The notes: generated by a model from the sequence alone, not told the origin. A stretch of 64,000 nt of DNA from Ligustrum vulgare (GCA_963555705.1 OY743174.1:57310234-57374233); one strand, 5' to 3'; positions 8,790-19,899 are shown, numbered from the stretch's first letter. Translations and numbers: made by a program.

Positions 8790-11700
8790 ATGAATTGCCA
8801 AGATACATGTCTTGTTGATAGTGCAACAACACATACTATTCTCCGGAAGAAAAAGTATTTTCTGAACTTAACATTAGCGGAAAATAATGTTAATACAATA
8901 TGCGGCACATCGAAGATCGTTGAAGGCTCCGGTAAAGCCTATATTATTTTATCAAATAATACACAACTATGTATTAACGATGCACTATACTCAAGCAAAT
9001 CCAGAAGAAATTTGCTCAGTTTTAAGGATATCCGCTGCAATGGATATCACATTGAAACAATGCAAGAAAACAATATTGAATATCTTTGCATTACTTCTTT
9101 TGTATCTGGCCAGAAGCAGATAAAAGAAAAACTTCCGGCACTTCCTTCTGGAATGTATTATACATCCATAAAAGAAGTCGAATCAAACAACGTCACGAAC
9201 CCGAAGTTCGTAGACTTAAAAAGTTTTAGACTTTGGCATGATCGACTTGGACATCCAGGAGCTATAATGATGCGTCGAATAATTAGCAACTCACATGGAC
9301 ATCCTTTAAAGAACCAGAAGATTCTTTCACCTAATGATTATTCATGTGTTGCTTGCTCGCAAGGGAAATTGGTCATTAGACCTTCCACTACAAAGGTAAA
9401 TGTTGAATCTCCAACTTTCTTAGAAAGGATTCATGGAGATATATGTGGGCCGATACACCCACCATGTGGACCATTTCGTTATTTTATGGTACTAGTTGAT
9501 TCTTCTACTAGATGGTCGCATGTCTGTTTACTGTCCACAAGAAATGTAGCATTTTCTAGGCTACTTGCTCAAATAATAAAATTACGAGCTCAATTTCCTG
9601 ATTACTCAATCAAGACAATTCGTCTTGATAACGCTGGTGAGTTTAGATCACAGAGATTCAATGAGTATTGCATGTCCATTGGGATTGCAATAGAACATTC
9701 AGTTTCTCATGTCCATACACAAAATGGGTTAGCGGAGTCATTTATTAAACGTCTACAATTAATTGCTAGACCACTACTCATGAAAACAAAACTCCCAGCT
9801 TCTGTTTGGGGTCATGCCATATTACATGCTGCATCATTGATTCGCATAAGACCAACTGCTTATTATCAATACTCACCTCTGCAACTTGCATCTGGTCATG
9901 AACCTAATATTTCTCACCTAAGGGTTTTTGGTTGTACTGTCCATGTACCAATCTCTCCCCCACAACGTACCAAAATGGGTCCCCAACGTAGACTTGGGAT
10001 TTATGTTGGTTTTGATTCACCTTCCATCATTAGGTACCTTGAACCCTTAACGGGTGATTTGTTTACTGCACGTTTTGCAGATTGTCATTTCGATGAAATG
10101 AACTTTCCAACTTTAGGAGGAGTAAAGTTGCATCCTGAAAATCAAGATAAAATTTCTTGGAATGAAACAACTCTATCTCACTTTGATCCCCGAAGTAATC
10201 AATGTGAGCAAGAGGTTGAGAAAATTATTCATTTGCAAAGAATTGCAAACCAATTACCTGATGAATTTGTTGACACACGAAAAGTGACAAAGTCATATAT
10301 ACCAGCAGAAAACACTCCGGCAAAGATTGATGTCCCTGTAGGACAAACTGCTATAGCAAGTGAACCTCAAAAACGCCAGAAGCGTGGTCGACCAGTTGGT
10401 TCAAAAGACATCATACCTCGTAAGAGGAAATTAAACCAACCAAAGACTCCTGGACGAGTAATAATAGAAAAGATTGATCAATCTAATAGTGGTGACATGG
10501 TTCCCGCAGAACCACAGATTTCAATGAAACAATCTAATAGTGATGACGTGATTCCTGCAGAATCACAGATGTCCGAGAATAATGAGATTTCAATAAATTA
10601 TTTGTTATCTCATAAATTATGGGAAAGGGAGAATGTTGTTATAGATGATATTTTTGCCTTCCAAATGGCTCTTGAAATAATTCAGAATAATGATCCTGAG
10701 CCACTGTCTGTTAAAGAATGCCAACAGAGAGAGGATTGGCCAAAATGGAAGGAAGCCATGCAGACGGAGTTGAATTCCTTAGAAAAACGAAAGGTGTTCG
10801 GACCAGTAGTTCGAACACCTGAAAATATAATCCCTGTAGGATACAAATGGGTCTTTGTAAGGAAAAGAAATGAAAATAATGAAGTTACAAGGTACAAAGC
10901 CCGGCTTGTAGCTCAAGGTTTCTCACAAAGACCTGGAATTGATTATGAGGAAACATATTCTCCCGTCATGGACGCCATCACATTCAGATTTTTAATTAGT
11001 TTGGCTGTGTCAGAAAGGCTCGATATGCGCCTTATGGATGTAGTAACTGCATATTTATATGGCTCACTTGATAGTGACATATATATGAAAGTCCCTGAAG
11101 GACTTAAAGTGCCAGAAATAAATGATACATACCCGAAGAGTATGTTTTCAATCAAATTGCAAAGATCATTATATGGATTGAAACAATCTGGACGTATGTG
11201 GTATAATCGCCTCAGCGAATACTTGTTGAATGAGGGTTACAAAAATGATGATATATGCCCATGTGTTTTCATAAAGAAAACAAATATTGGATTTGCAATA
11301 GTGGCAGTTTATGTTGATGATTTAAATCTTATTGGAACTCCAGAAGAGCTCAACAAAACTGCTGATTACTTGAAAAATGAATTTGAGATGAAAGATTTGG
11401 GAAAAACAAAATTTTGCCTTGGGTTGCAAATTGAACATTTTTCAGAAGGACTATTTGTTCATCAATCTTCATATACAGAAAAGGTTTTGAAGCGATTTTA
11501 TATGGATATAGCACATCCATTGACATCACCAATGGTCGTTCGATCACTTGATCCAAAAAATGATCCATTTCGCCCACTTGAAGATGGAGAAAATGTTCTT
11601 GGTCCAGAAGTACCATATCTAAGTGCAATTGGAGCATTATCATATCTTGCAAATTGCACTAGACCTGATATAGCTTTTTCTGTAAATCTACTCGCAAGAT

Positions 11701-12311
11701 ATAGTTCTGCACCAACTCAAAGGCATTGGAATGGTGTTAAACACATTCTTCGTTACCTAAAAGGTACTGTTGATATGGGATTATTTTATTCTCACAATTT
11801 GGGATCTTCTTTAGTGGGATATGCAGATGCAGGTTATCTCTCTGATCCACATCAAGCAAAATCACAAACAGGATATGTGTTTACACGTGGTGGGACGGCT
11901 ATATCGTGGAGATCCGTGAAGCAAACTTTGACAGCAACATCTTCAAATCATTCAGAAATTATTGCAATCCATGAAACAAGTCGAGAATGTATATGGTTGA
12001 GAAACATGACTCATCATATCCAATCATCATGTGGATTAGCTTCGACAAAAGATAGTCCAATGATATTGTATGAAGATAATGCAGCTTGTATTGCACAACT
12101 TAAAGGAGGCTATATCAAAGGAGATAGAACAAAGCACATTTCTCCAAAATTCTTCTATACACATGAGCTTCAGAAAGCAGGTGATATCGATGTTCAACAA
12201 ATTCGATCAAGTGATAATGTGGCAGACTTATTCACTAAAGCATTACCTACATCTACACTCAAGAAATTGATACATAAGATAGGAATGCGTCGGCTCAGCG
12301 ATTTACGATGA
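8790..12311 (+). CDS. pol: Copia Pol polyprotein (protease-integrase-RT-RNase H)
   Basis: 1173-residue enzyme polyprotein. The aspartic protease motif LVDSATTHTIL comes within the first 20 residues. The integrase zinc-binding region includes LWHDRLGHPG, and the integrase core shows HGDICGP, RLDNAGEF and the catalytic-Glu block NGLAESFIKRLQ. Reverse transcriptase starts near ...VGYKWVFVRKRN, contains LMDVVTAYLYG and the catalytic YVDDLNLIG, and RNase H follows with VGYADAGYLSD and YEDNAACI. The order integrase before RT is copia-specific. The ATG sits directly after a TTTTAG run that looks like a splice acceptor. The frame is uninterrupted to TGA at 12309-12311. Confidence 0.96.
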   Translation: MNCQDTCLVDSATTHTILRKKKYFLNLTLAENNVNTICGTSKIVEGSGKAYIILSNNTQLCINDALYSSKSRRNLLSFKDIRCNGYHIETMQENNIEYLCITSFVSGQKQIKEKLPALPSGMYYTSIKEVESNNVTNPKFVDLKSFRLWHDRLGHPGAIMMRRIISNSHGHPLKNQKILSPNDYSCVACSQGKLVIRPSTTKVNVESPTFLERIHGDICGPIHPPCGPFRYFMVLVDSSTRWSHVCLLSTRNVAFSRLLAQIIKLRAQFPDYSIKTIRLDNAGEFRSQRFNEYCMSIGIAIEHSVSHVHTQNGLAESFIKRLQLIARPLLMKTKLPASVWGHAILHAASLIRIRPTAYYQYSPLQLASGHEPNISHLRVFGCTVHVPISPPQRTKMGPQRRLGIYVGFDSPSIIRYLEPLTGDLFTARFADCHFDEMNFPTLGGVKLHPENQDKISWNETTLSHFDPRSNQCEQEVEKIIHLQRIANQLPDEFVDTRKVTKSYIPAENTPAKIDVPVGQTAIASEPQKRQKRGRPVGSKDIIPRKRKLNQPKTPGRVIIEKIDQSNSGDMVPAEPQISMKQSNSDDVIPAESQMSENNEISINYLLSHKLWERENVVIDDIFAFQMALEIIQNNDPEPLSVKECQQREDWPKWKEAMQTELNSLEKRKVFGPVVRTPENIIPVGYKWVFVRKRNENNEVTRYKARLVAQGFSQRPGIDYEETYSPVMDAITFRFLISLAVSERLDMRLMDVVTAYLYGSLDSDIYMKVPEGLKVPEINDTYPKSMFSIKLQRSLYGLKQSGRMWYNRLSEYLLNEGYKNDDICPCVFIKKTNIGFAIVAVYVDDLNLIGTPEELNKTADYLKNEFEMKDLGKTKFCLGLQIEHFSEGLFVHQSSYTEKVLKRFYMDIAHPLTSPMVVRSLDPKNDPFRPLEDGENVLGPEVPYLSAIGALSYLANCTRPDIAFSVNLLARYSSAPTQRHWNGVKHILRYLKGTVDMGLFYSHNLGSSLVGYADAGYLSDPHQAKSQTGYVFTRGGTAISWRSVKQTLTATSSNHSEIIAIHETSRECIWLRNMTHHIQSSCGLASTKDSPMILYEDNAACIAQLKGGYIKGDRTKHISPKFFYTHELQKAGDIDVQQIRSSDNVADLFTKALPTSTLKKLIHKIGMRRLSDLR

Positions 12312-12521
12312 CTAATATCAGGGGGAGTAGCTGTACTCTTTTTCCTTCGTCTAGGTTTTATCCCACTGGGTTTTCCTAGCAAGGTTTTAATGAGGCAGCA
12401 TTTATTTTTATACTCCACAATGACTGTACTCTTTTCCTTAGCTTAAGTTTTATTCCACTGGGTTTTCTTAGCAAGGTTTTTAACGAGGCAGACATTGAAT
12501 ATTAGGTCATTCAAGGGGGAG
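12312..12521 (+). repeat. Copia 3' untranslated tail with duplicated block and purine tracts
   Basis: A first purine tract (ATCAGGGGGAG) follows the pol stop. A block of about 100 bp containing CCACTGGGTTTTCCTAGCAA and GAGGCA is then present twice in tandem. The main polypurine tract AAGGGGGA abuts the 3' LTR. Confidence 0.75.
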
Positions 12522-12730
12522 TGTTATAAATATCTTGGGTGTGAATGACCCATTATGCCCTTGTAAAGTTTATATTATTACAATTGTACCATTATCTACC
12601 CCTATAAATAGGGTGCTTCACTCCTTCATTTAACACACAATTGGAATACATAAATTCTCTCTCTATCTCTATATTCTCTCTAATATTTTGATAGTCTTGT
12701 TCTATCTAATACTTTGGTAGTTTTACAACA
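12522..12730 (+). repeat. Copia 3' LTR
   Basis: 209 bp, identical to the 5' LTR as read; followed by target duplication GTTTT. Confidence 0.96.
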
Positions 12731-12735
12731 GTTTT

Positions 12736-13066
12736 CAACCTAATGTAACTTTTGTGTAAAGATTCTCCTTTTAAGCTCCTATAGTACTAATTAAAATCAG
12801 GTTTTAATCTCCGGACTAATTATAATCTCTACCAAACAAGGATTAATTATAGTGGGGGAATTTTGATTTTGAGGCCTATTTATAATATATTTTTAAAAGT
12901 ACTTTACTAATTCAAAAGTCATTTCTCGTTACCATGAGTTTCATTTGATTACAATCATGAAAATGGGTAAACAAAAAAGTTCCAGGGAAATTAATTTTAA
13001 ATAAATTATTTTCATGAAAATAAATTGAAGGAATTTGGGTCTATTTGATCGAAAGCGGAATTGATA
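12736..13066. other. Intergenic, nothing recognised
   Basis: Right flank of the copia insertion, AT-rich. No gene seen. Confidence 0.5.
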
Positions 13067-13328
13067 CTCTCTCCGTCCCAATTATATAGGCTGGTTTGAC
13101 TTTTCACACAGATTAAAAAAAACATATTTAATGTTATTGAAAAAATAAATTTTGTATAAAAATTCTCAATTTATTCTTATCTAAGTATCAAAATTATTAT
13201 TATTAGAAGTAATGAATAGGGGTACATTAGTAAACAAATCAAATAAATACTTCTCACTAAAGAAACATGTCTATATAATTGAGACAAGAAAAAGGGAAAG
13301 ACAGTCTATATAATTGGGATGAAGGGAG
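13067..13328. mobile_element. Stowaway-type MITE (Tc1/mariner)
   Basis: 262 bp with terminal inverted repeats CTCTCTCCGTCCCAATTATA and CTCCCTTCATCCCAATTATA (right end inverted), the CTCCCTCCGTCCCA signature of plant Stowaway elements. The expected TA target duplication is TA on the left and AA on the right, so one side has mutated. No coding capacity. Confidence 0.9.
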
Positions 13329-13469
13329 AATTTGAAGACTTGGTAAATGATCTCAATTAAATTCGAAGAAGATATTTTCCTTATTTTCATGAAAAATCCC
13401 GAAAATCAAGACAATATTGAAAATATTTCTCACTCACCAAAAATACAATCAAACAAGTAATCTTCATGT

Positions 13470-13720
13470 CCCCGGGGCACAACTAAACTGGTAAAGGCTG
13501 AGGGGACATAATGTCAATTTCGTTAACAATCCACATGGTGGGGAGTTCGAATCCTGACAGCAACGCTTTGGACTTGACTTCCTTGTGGATTTGATCAGTG
13601 ACCAATCTCTCAGTCCCTAACTAGTTGAGGTATATCCTGTTATTTACATTCTTCATCAAGACTAAGAGAAGGGAAGATGGGCCCCCCAAGGTGAGGGTTT
13701 CAACTTTTTTTATTTTTTAT
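13470..13720 (+). mobile_element. Possible tRNA-derived SINE
   Basis: A stretch starting GGCACAACTAAACTGGTAAA (A-box-like) is followed about 60 bp later by GAGTTCGAATCCTGACAG, a good match to the polymerase III B box. A T-rich tail ends it. It is not a functional tRNA because no cloverleaf can be folded around these boxes. I could not confirm target duplications. Confidence 0.4.
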
Positions 13721-15239
13721 TTTTATTGATAATGAAGATTACTTGTCACCTAACTACCACTAGCTCGGTAGCTCTGGAAATCGCAAACAAAATGTCACAT
13801 TCTAGTTACTCATCACTACATGTTAAACTTACCCCCAAAATCCTAACATTATCCCGTTGCCTCTTCTTTTGTCAATCCACCAGTAATGAGATCTCATCAC
13901 CAACAATCATTATAGCGACCAACTAGTTTCATGAGAACCAACAACACCATTACTACATTTATCAACTACAATCCGCTCGCGACAGCACAAAAAAAATCAT
14001 CGAAAAATCCTTTTGTCGTCAATGGAGAATTTTTTGGTGGCAACAATTGAGATTGTTAAGCTGAATGAAGGTGATGGCACGATATAAAGGCAACAAGAAA
14101 ATGGCTGTGGTGTACCAGTAGGGGGTGGGAGCTCTTGGATTCATTGTTGGGAATTACACACTAATTCTCTCTTTAATTAACTCTACAGAAATTTTTGATG
14201 TTCGAAAAATAATTGAGTTAGCAAGAAAATAAAACAATGCAAAATTTACGGACCGTCAAAGTTTTTTCACTATATAATAAATTGTTACATTTATATAGAT
14301 TTTGCAATCACCAAACCCTCCAAGTATTGTAAGAAAAATTAACCAAGATTTATAATATTTATCAATTTCTACTTCTTTGTACAACCCGCAAAGAAAAAAA
14401 ATGAAGATACTAAACTACAATTTTCCTCACAAAACTCTCTAATTAATGTATTACAAATAATAATAATAATAATACACGTATTTATAGAAATATATTTTGA
14501 ATATTTCTCCAAGTTCACGTCATGGCAGTGTTTGGAGAATTCTTTCACTAGTCAACTACTCTTTTGAACTTCTAATCCAATTAGGTCACATATTAACGCA
14601 GTAGAAAGAAGTCAAGATAAAATATATTTGTCTTAATTTCTTCCACTAGCTAGACACGCAATCTGTAGAGGTAAATGTCATAATTTACTTCAACTACAAT
14701 TCATTCTAGTCTAATTCTCTAATTACAATTTAAGTCTTTCAATCTTTTGACAATTTCAGGCAATTACCCAACAATCTTCACATTGCCGAAAATGAGCCAA
14801 AACTCTATTATCTCTTTCGTTCACAATACTCGAAAAAAACAGGTAAACTTTTGACACACTTTGACAATCCCAATTCTCAAACCAGTTAATTAATATACTC
14901 CACCATATGAATATAACAATTCAGAATTATCAAATAACCCCAAGCTTTTTCTCGACCCACGTCGAAACAAAATTGTTGAAAAATTATGATGTAACTCTCA
15001 ATTTTTGGTTTTCCCTAAGAGCTCATCAATCATCGACATCAATTTCACCATACACCTTGCATAAATGGCAAAACAATGCCCATGTGAAAAACACAAGCAC
15101 CCGCCAATGAGAACACACTATTCACCATGTCAACTTGCTTCATGTCATAAGGATGTCCTATCTTACTAAAGTACATAATCACCACCCTCCATCAGGAGAG
15201 TAGCATTGTCCACCTTCAAACAGTTAGCCGAGTTTGCTT
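13721..15239. other. Intergenic, decayed repeat DNA
   Basis: No intact gene. The right part adjoins a decayed copia gag and may be more of that element (protease region and 3' end in minus orientation). No LTR pair could be found. Confidence 0.45.
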
Positions 15240-15876
15240 CACCTTTTGGACAAATTCTTCTCACATGACTAGATTCTCCATAATTCCAACATATTACCTT
15301 ATTCTTCATGGAATTACCTATCTTCCACTTTTCAGTAATAAGCAAAGCGTTTTTAGATGAACTGTCGCTTCAACCTAATCAACTTACTTGTAACTTTTGA
15401 AAAATCAACCGTTTCCTTCTCGTACATCAAAATCAACTTGATGTACTCAAACGTGAATGGAAGATACCAGATGAGCCTTAATGTTTTATCCTCATCATCA
15501 ATTTTAACTCCAATAGATTCCAGTTCATAAACAATCTCATTGAGAACACTAAGATGATCTGAGATTTTTGTACATGTATTCATTCTCAAAGAATGAAACC
15601 GTTCCTTCAGATACAATCTATTTGACACGCTCTTCGTTTGATACAACTCTTCCAGTTTTTCCCACATTTCATTCGCAGTATATATCCCATAAATATTTGT
15701 AAGAACAATCTTAGCAAAACAAAGTCGTAACATGCTAGTAGCATTCAAATTCAATTTTCATCACTCTTCCTGGATTCAGTTTCTTTGTTAGAACTCGATA
15801 TTGGTTTTCCCTTCAAAGCTTTATGTAATCTAGTCTGAATCAATACATCTCTGACTTTTATTGAACGTTACAGATC
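15240..15876 (-). pseudogene. Decayed Ty1/copia gag fragment
   Basis: Minus-strand fragments read as a Tnt1-like copia Gag. From right to left they are VLIQTRLHKALKGK (about 15795-15855), then after a stop the frame 15754-15353 with MWEKLEELYQTKSV, LKERFHSLRM and IGVKIDDEDKTLRL. Finally CWNYGESSHVRRICPKGE at about 15240-15310 is a zinc knuckle whose second Cys is replaced by Tyr. Stops and frame changes between blocks show that it is dead. Capsid-like gag and nucleocapsid order is preserved. It belongs to a different copia group from the element at 6487-12730. Confidence 0.88.
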
Positions 15877-16837
15877 GTTACTGAATATTACAAAATGTTA
15901 TATACTTATATAACATTAAAGCAACTGTAATAAGTTAGTTTCATATTGTTTGTCTTTTGTAATTGTAATCACAAGCGTATCTTTCACAATATTACAAGAA
16001 TTGTAATGATACATTAACTACAATTACACAACATTACATTGACTTTAATACTGCTTCAAATCTCAGCCTACTAGTTGTCAATAACACTGACACGAAGAAA
16101 AAATAATATTAATGGATATTATACAATTGTAGTCATAAATTACAACACGTTACATAACATTACAGAACGCAATCGCCGAATAAATGTAGAAGCCTTAAAC
16201 AATTGGAAGGAAGGATGCCCAATCGTGATGTAGGAAGAAAACCGTTGATTTTAGAGTAATTACTGAAGATTCAAACTACCTAATTAAAATTCCTAAATAA
16301 AAGATAACAACATCATAAATAAAAGGTTGCAATATTTAGCCCTTGAATGGTGTAAAGTTTTTGTCGTTTTTTTTGAAGAATATGTGCTTTAAAATTATTT
16401 GAAAAGTCAAATATTGTAAACTTGACCAATAATAGATGATTGAGATTGAGTTTGAAAAAATGTTGAATTTTAAATTGGGGGCTCAAATATGGACTTTAGT
16501 GACACTTATCAATTAAAATTGCCTAATTTAACCTCCAAAATAAATTGTAAATATATCTCTAATTAATAGCTACCATATTTAATTACGTAATCAAATATTA
16601 CTTTATCTATCATAGAATCCAACATTTATCTAAAACTGGACATCAAAATTCTATAATAATATGGAGAGATTCAAAATTACGTATTTTTCAATTATAGGTA
16701 TTAGGTAGTTACGTAATTTTCCCAAAATTGAAATTTTTTAAAAACAGGTAATTATAAACTAATTTATTAAATCAGGTATTAGACATAAACCCAACCTAAT
16801 CACCAAAAACCCTTCATTCCCCCAAAATCATTTTATC

Positions 16838-16840
<3 letters not shown>
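15877..16840. other. AT-rich intergenic stretch
   Basis: Contains repeated words such as TTACA/TGTAA near 15880-16170. No gene or element boundary was recognised. Confidence 0.45.

Positions 16841-16876
<36 letters not shown>
16841..16876. repeat. (TC)18 microsatellite
   Basis: 36 bases of uninterrupted TC dinucleotides. Confidence 0.97.
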
Positions 16877-16878
<2 letters not shown>

Positions 16879-17156
16879 GCATGTAATTCCCATCGCCACC
16901 TATAACTGCGACCACACCGGTGATGAGCAACACCGAGCTACAATATTTTTGGAGAAGTTGGGTTTGTGGTGGTGCCAGTGCTACCGACTGTGGAGGTGCG
17001 ATGGGACAATTTGTGGATGTTTGTAGATTTGAACGTGTGCAGTTGTGTGATGTTGCGAGGTTTGTGGTGCAGTTGGTGCGGTGGTGGTAGGGTGCAGGTT
17101 TCGAGAGTCAAGATCTTTGTTGTTGGTGGTGATGATGGCGTGCTAAGTCAAGATCT

Positions 17157-18236
17157 TTGTTGCTGAGTCAACATCTTTGGGCCATTAACCTTTTAAGAGA
17201 TCTTTTCATACCTGGGGACATTTTAAAGAACATCCAAGCAGACATTCAGAAGATTTCTCGATTGCTACACGATTTGCGTGCATGTTATAGTGAATCTATT
17301 ATGTTGCAGTTGGAGAATTACTTGCGTAGTTTGAAAAAAAAATAACTACAGATTTGATACTTAGATATTCTGCAATAGACCATCTTATAGATTCAAAAAG
17401 TGAATCTGCTCTCGACAAGGTTGTTGACCACAAAATTAATCTGGTAGGACCTTGTATCAACACGTCTCAACTCCTCCCTCTTGAACATATGGACTTTCTG
17501 CACACTAGGACAAACGATCAGTATGCAACGGGGGCCGACTTGGCTCCTGTTTGCACTCCGATGTTTAAGTTAGCACTCATTTCAAATAAATATAATTTGG
17601 GTGCGGGAGATATAAGTGTGTAAAAGAGAGAAAAATGAGTGAGATTTATATATGAAGTTTAAGTATTGAGTTTCTAACATTTTCTTTGGAGACATGCGTG
17701 TTCTATATATAGTTGAAGTAGTATTCCATGATCGCAACACATGTCAAGCGTTACATGTGGCTTTACCCTAACCGTTTTCTAGGTAAACCATTTATTTGGT
17801 TATAATCATTTCACCCTACTATAGGGTTGCAGCTACCATCACATCCCTCATAAAGGTACTGTCTCATCGGCTCACCACTTGTAGTAAGGTCAAATATATC
17901 TAACACACTGTCAGGTCCTGTCGCTGATTCAGGGTAGGTACTTCAGATAATATTTCGGACTAAGCAGTTCGACTATCTAGCCTTCAGACAATGCATCGCC
18001 CCGACACAAACCGCAGAGTTTTAAGTATTGCTGGTAACCAACAGGGCCCATGTGGGCCCTCGGAGGTGACGTGTCTAGTCCATTTAGGCATGATTGTGAC
18101 AAAGGTGATTTAGCAAATTGGATTCTTGGGGTTACAATTGGTAGATAAGGGGAAGTTATATACTGAGACTTTGGTGAATGCTATGTTATCACTATTTCAA
18201 AACAAGTATTCTCCTGATGATAACTCAAAATAAGGT
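17157..18236 (+). pseudogene. Unidentified gene fragment split by a solo LTR
   Basis: Two protein-like blocks flank the solo LTR 17422-18101. Left block 17157-17421: residues such as NLLRDLFIPGDILKNIQAD and LHDLRACYSESIMLQLENYL, then, after a frame change at a run of nine A, DLILRYSAIDHLIDSKSE. Right block from 18107: DLANWILGVTIG, then, after another frame change, KGKLYTETLVNAMLSLFQNK ending in a stop near 18230. Composition looks like real protein, not transposon protein. I do not recognise the family. Frame changes plus the LTR insertion mean it cannot be translated whole, so it is probably a dead or captured host gene piece. Confidence 0.5.
17422..18101 (-). mobile_element. Solo LTR of the gypsy family (older copy)
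   Basis: 680 bp, TGTTGACC...TTGTGACA on the plus strand, with a perfect 5-bp duplication AAGGT (17417-17421 and 18102-18106). The left part aligns with the reverse complement of the end of the LTR at 19211-19879 (shared ACACGTCTCARCTCCTCCCT and GTTTGCACTCCGATG), so the LTR is in minus orientation. The remainder is strongly diverged. No internal region remains, consistent with LTR-LTR recombination. Confidence 0.85.
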
Positions 18237-18309
18237 GGGTGTGACGAGAGAGCGAGACACTCTTTCTCCTTAAGAACTTGAACTGGGGTGCCTAGTTAAT
18301 ATCTTTGTG

Positions 18310-18415
18310 GTTGATGGTAATTAAAATTGTAATTGTAACTAATTACAAATTGAAATAAAGTTACAATTGTAATTAATTACAAAATTAGAATAAAGTTACA
18401 ATTGTATTTTGTACG
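18310..18415. repeat. Short TTACAATTGTAATTAATTACAAA repeats
   Basis: The word TTACAATTGTAATTAATTAC and its variants recur here, at 19183-19205 and at 32444-32463. The second and third stretches are the two sides of one original site, now separated by the 13.2 kb gypsy element. Confidence 0.6.
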
Positions 18416-18472
18416 ATGGTCCGACAACGAAGATTGTGGCAATGGCTAATTACAAATTACACTAATATAATT

Positions 18473-19137
18473 TGTTGACCACAAAACCCGGCTGAACCTT
18501 GAACCAACACGTCTCAGCTCCTCCCTCTTGAACACGTGGATCTCCTGCGCACTGTGACAAACAATCAGTTTGCAAAGGGGGCCGAGGTGGCTCCCGTTTG
18601 CACTCCGATGCCAAAGTCAGTGCTCATTTCAAGCGAACATAAATTGAGTGTGGGAAATATAAGTATGTAAAAGAGAGAAAAGGGAGTGAGAGTAGAAATA
18701 TATTGTTAAGAGTTTGAGATTACTAACCCTTTATTAGGTGGAAGGAGTGTTCTATTTATAGGGGAAGTTATAGTTTTGGATGGCGACAAGCGGTGAACTT
18801 TATACGTGTATTTACTTTAGCTGTTGGAGAGGAGGATCTTACTTTACGGTGGTAATCATTGCTATGTTTGGTAGAGGAGGGGCGCCTGTCACTTTTTGAT
18901 AAATGCAATGTCACATCTCTAATGCCATCCAATGTCTCATCGCCCGTCCGAGGCGTTGCCCTAGAGCACCTCGGCTAGACATAAACTGGTTCGGCTAAAG
19001 AGGTTCACGTGCTGTTCCACCTCGATAGTTGTCCAACGGAGTTATCCTAAGCTTTAGTCATGGGCCAAGGCCCATTGGGCCTTTATTGGGCTCTCTCCGG
19101 TGATCCATTGTCCTCCTTTTTGAGCGCGATCTCATCA
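18473..19137 (-). mobile_element. Solo LTR of the gypsy family (younger copy)
   Basis: 665 bp, TGTTGACC...CTCATCA, perfect 5-bp duplication TAATT (18468-18472 and 19138-19142). It is much closer to the reverse complement of the 19211-19879 LTR than the neighbouring solo LTR is: GAACACGTGGAT, TGTGACAAACAATCAGTTTG and GGGCCGAGGTGGCTCC-type blocks are kept. The ends differ from the canonical ends. Minus orientation. Confidence 0.88.
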
Positions 19138-19210
19138 TAATTAATTACGAATTACACTAATGTTTTATTAATGCATAAGTTACAATTATAATTAATTACA
19201 AATTGAAATT

Positions 19211-19879
19211 GTTGAATCCGGGCCCAAAGAAAGGTACAGTGATCCACCAGCGGAGGCCCAATAGTGGCCCAATGGACCTTGACCCACAGCTAAGGCTTAG
19301 AATATCACCTTGGGATGAATGCCGAGGTGGTATGTCAAGAAAACCTTTTTAGCCGACCTGGTTAACGCCCAGCCGATGTGCTTTATACTCAGCCGGGGCG
19401 TTGTATGGCGTTGACCAGAAGAGAGAGATGGAGTCAGTGATGGGACACTGCCTTTACCCAGATGTGACAGGCGCCCATCCCCTACAAAATGTAGCAATGA
19501 TTACGGTTGAAAAGCAAGATTGTCACATCCATAAGTTAGGGTGATGACAAGTGTAAAGTATGCCACGTGTCGCAATCCGAGACAAGAAGTTTCACTATAA
19601 ATGAAGCACAATTGTCTCCAAGTAGAGGGTTAGCAATTTCTCACTCTTAACTCTATACTTCTCTCACTCCCTTTTCTCTCTTCTACACATTTATATTTCC
19701 CGCACCCAATATACATTTGCCCAAAATGAGTACTGACTTAGGCATCGGAGTGCAAACGGGAGCCACCTCGGCCCCCTTTGCAAACTGATTGTTTGTCACA
19801 GTGCGCAGGAGATCCACGTGTTCAAGAGGGAGGAGCTGAGACGTGTTGGTCAAGGTCCATCCGAATTTTGTGGTCAACA
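19211..19879 (+). repeat. Gypsy 5' LTR
   Basis: 669 bp, TGTTGAATCCGGGCC...TTTTGTGGTCAACA. It contains a 7-bp segment (CAAGAAA near 19336) missing in the 3' LTR. Confidence 0.95.
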
Positions 19880-19882
19880 TTC

Positions 19883-19899
19883 TGGCGCCGTCTGTGGGA
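19883..19899 (+). other. Gypsy primer-binding site
   Basis: TGGCGCCGTCTGTGGGA three bases after the 5' LTR; TGGCGCC is the usual start of plant gypsy tRNA-primer sites. Confidence 0.8.

Larger units (their letters stand above)
6487..12730 (+). mobile_element. Complete Ty1/copia retrotransposon, recent insertion
   Basis: 6244-bp element with 209-bp LTRs that I read as identical, a perfect 5-bp target duplication GTTTT (6482-6486 and 12731-12735), uninterrupted gag and pol frames and a purine tract AAGGGGGAG just before the 3' LTR. Order in pol is protease, integrase, reverse transcriptase, RNase H, which defines copia. The leader (6696-7653) carries a tandem repeat. Identical LTRs mean insertion very recently relative to the other elements here. 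With every frame intact it is a candidate for a mobile copy, but activity is not shown by sequence. Confidence 0.97.

Noticed and set aside
13470..13580. A tRNA gene, because of a B-box-like GTTCGAATCC
   Set aside because: No acceptor stem or anticodon arm can be formed around it; a SINE-like origin is more likely.
17354..17623. 89-codon frame ending inside the solo LTR
   Set aside because: Its second half is solo LTR sequence; only the part before 17422 looks like host protein and was included in the split fragment.
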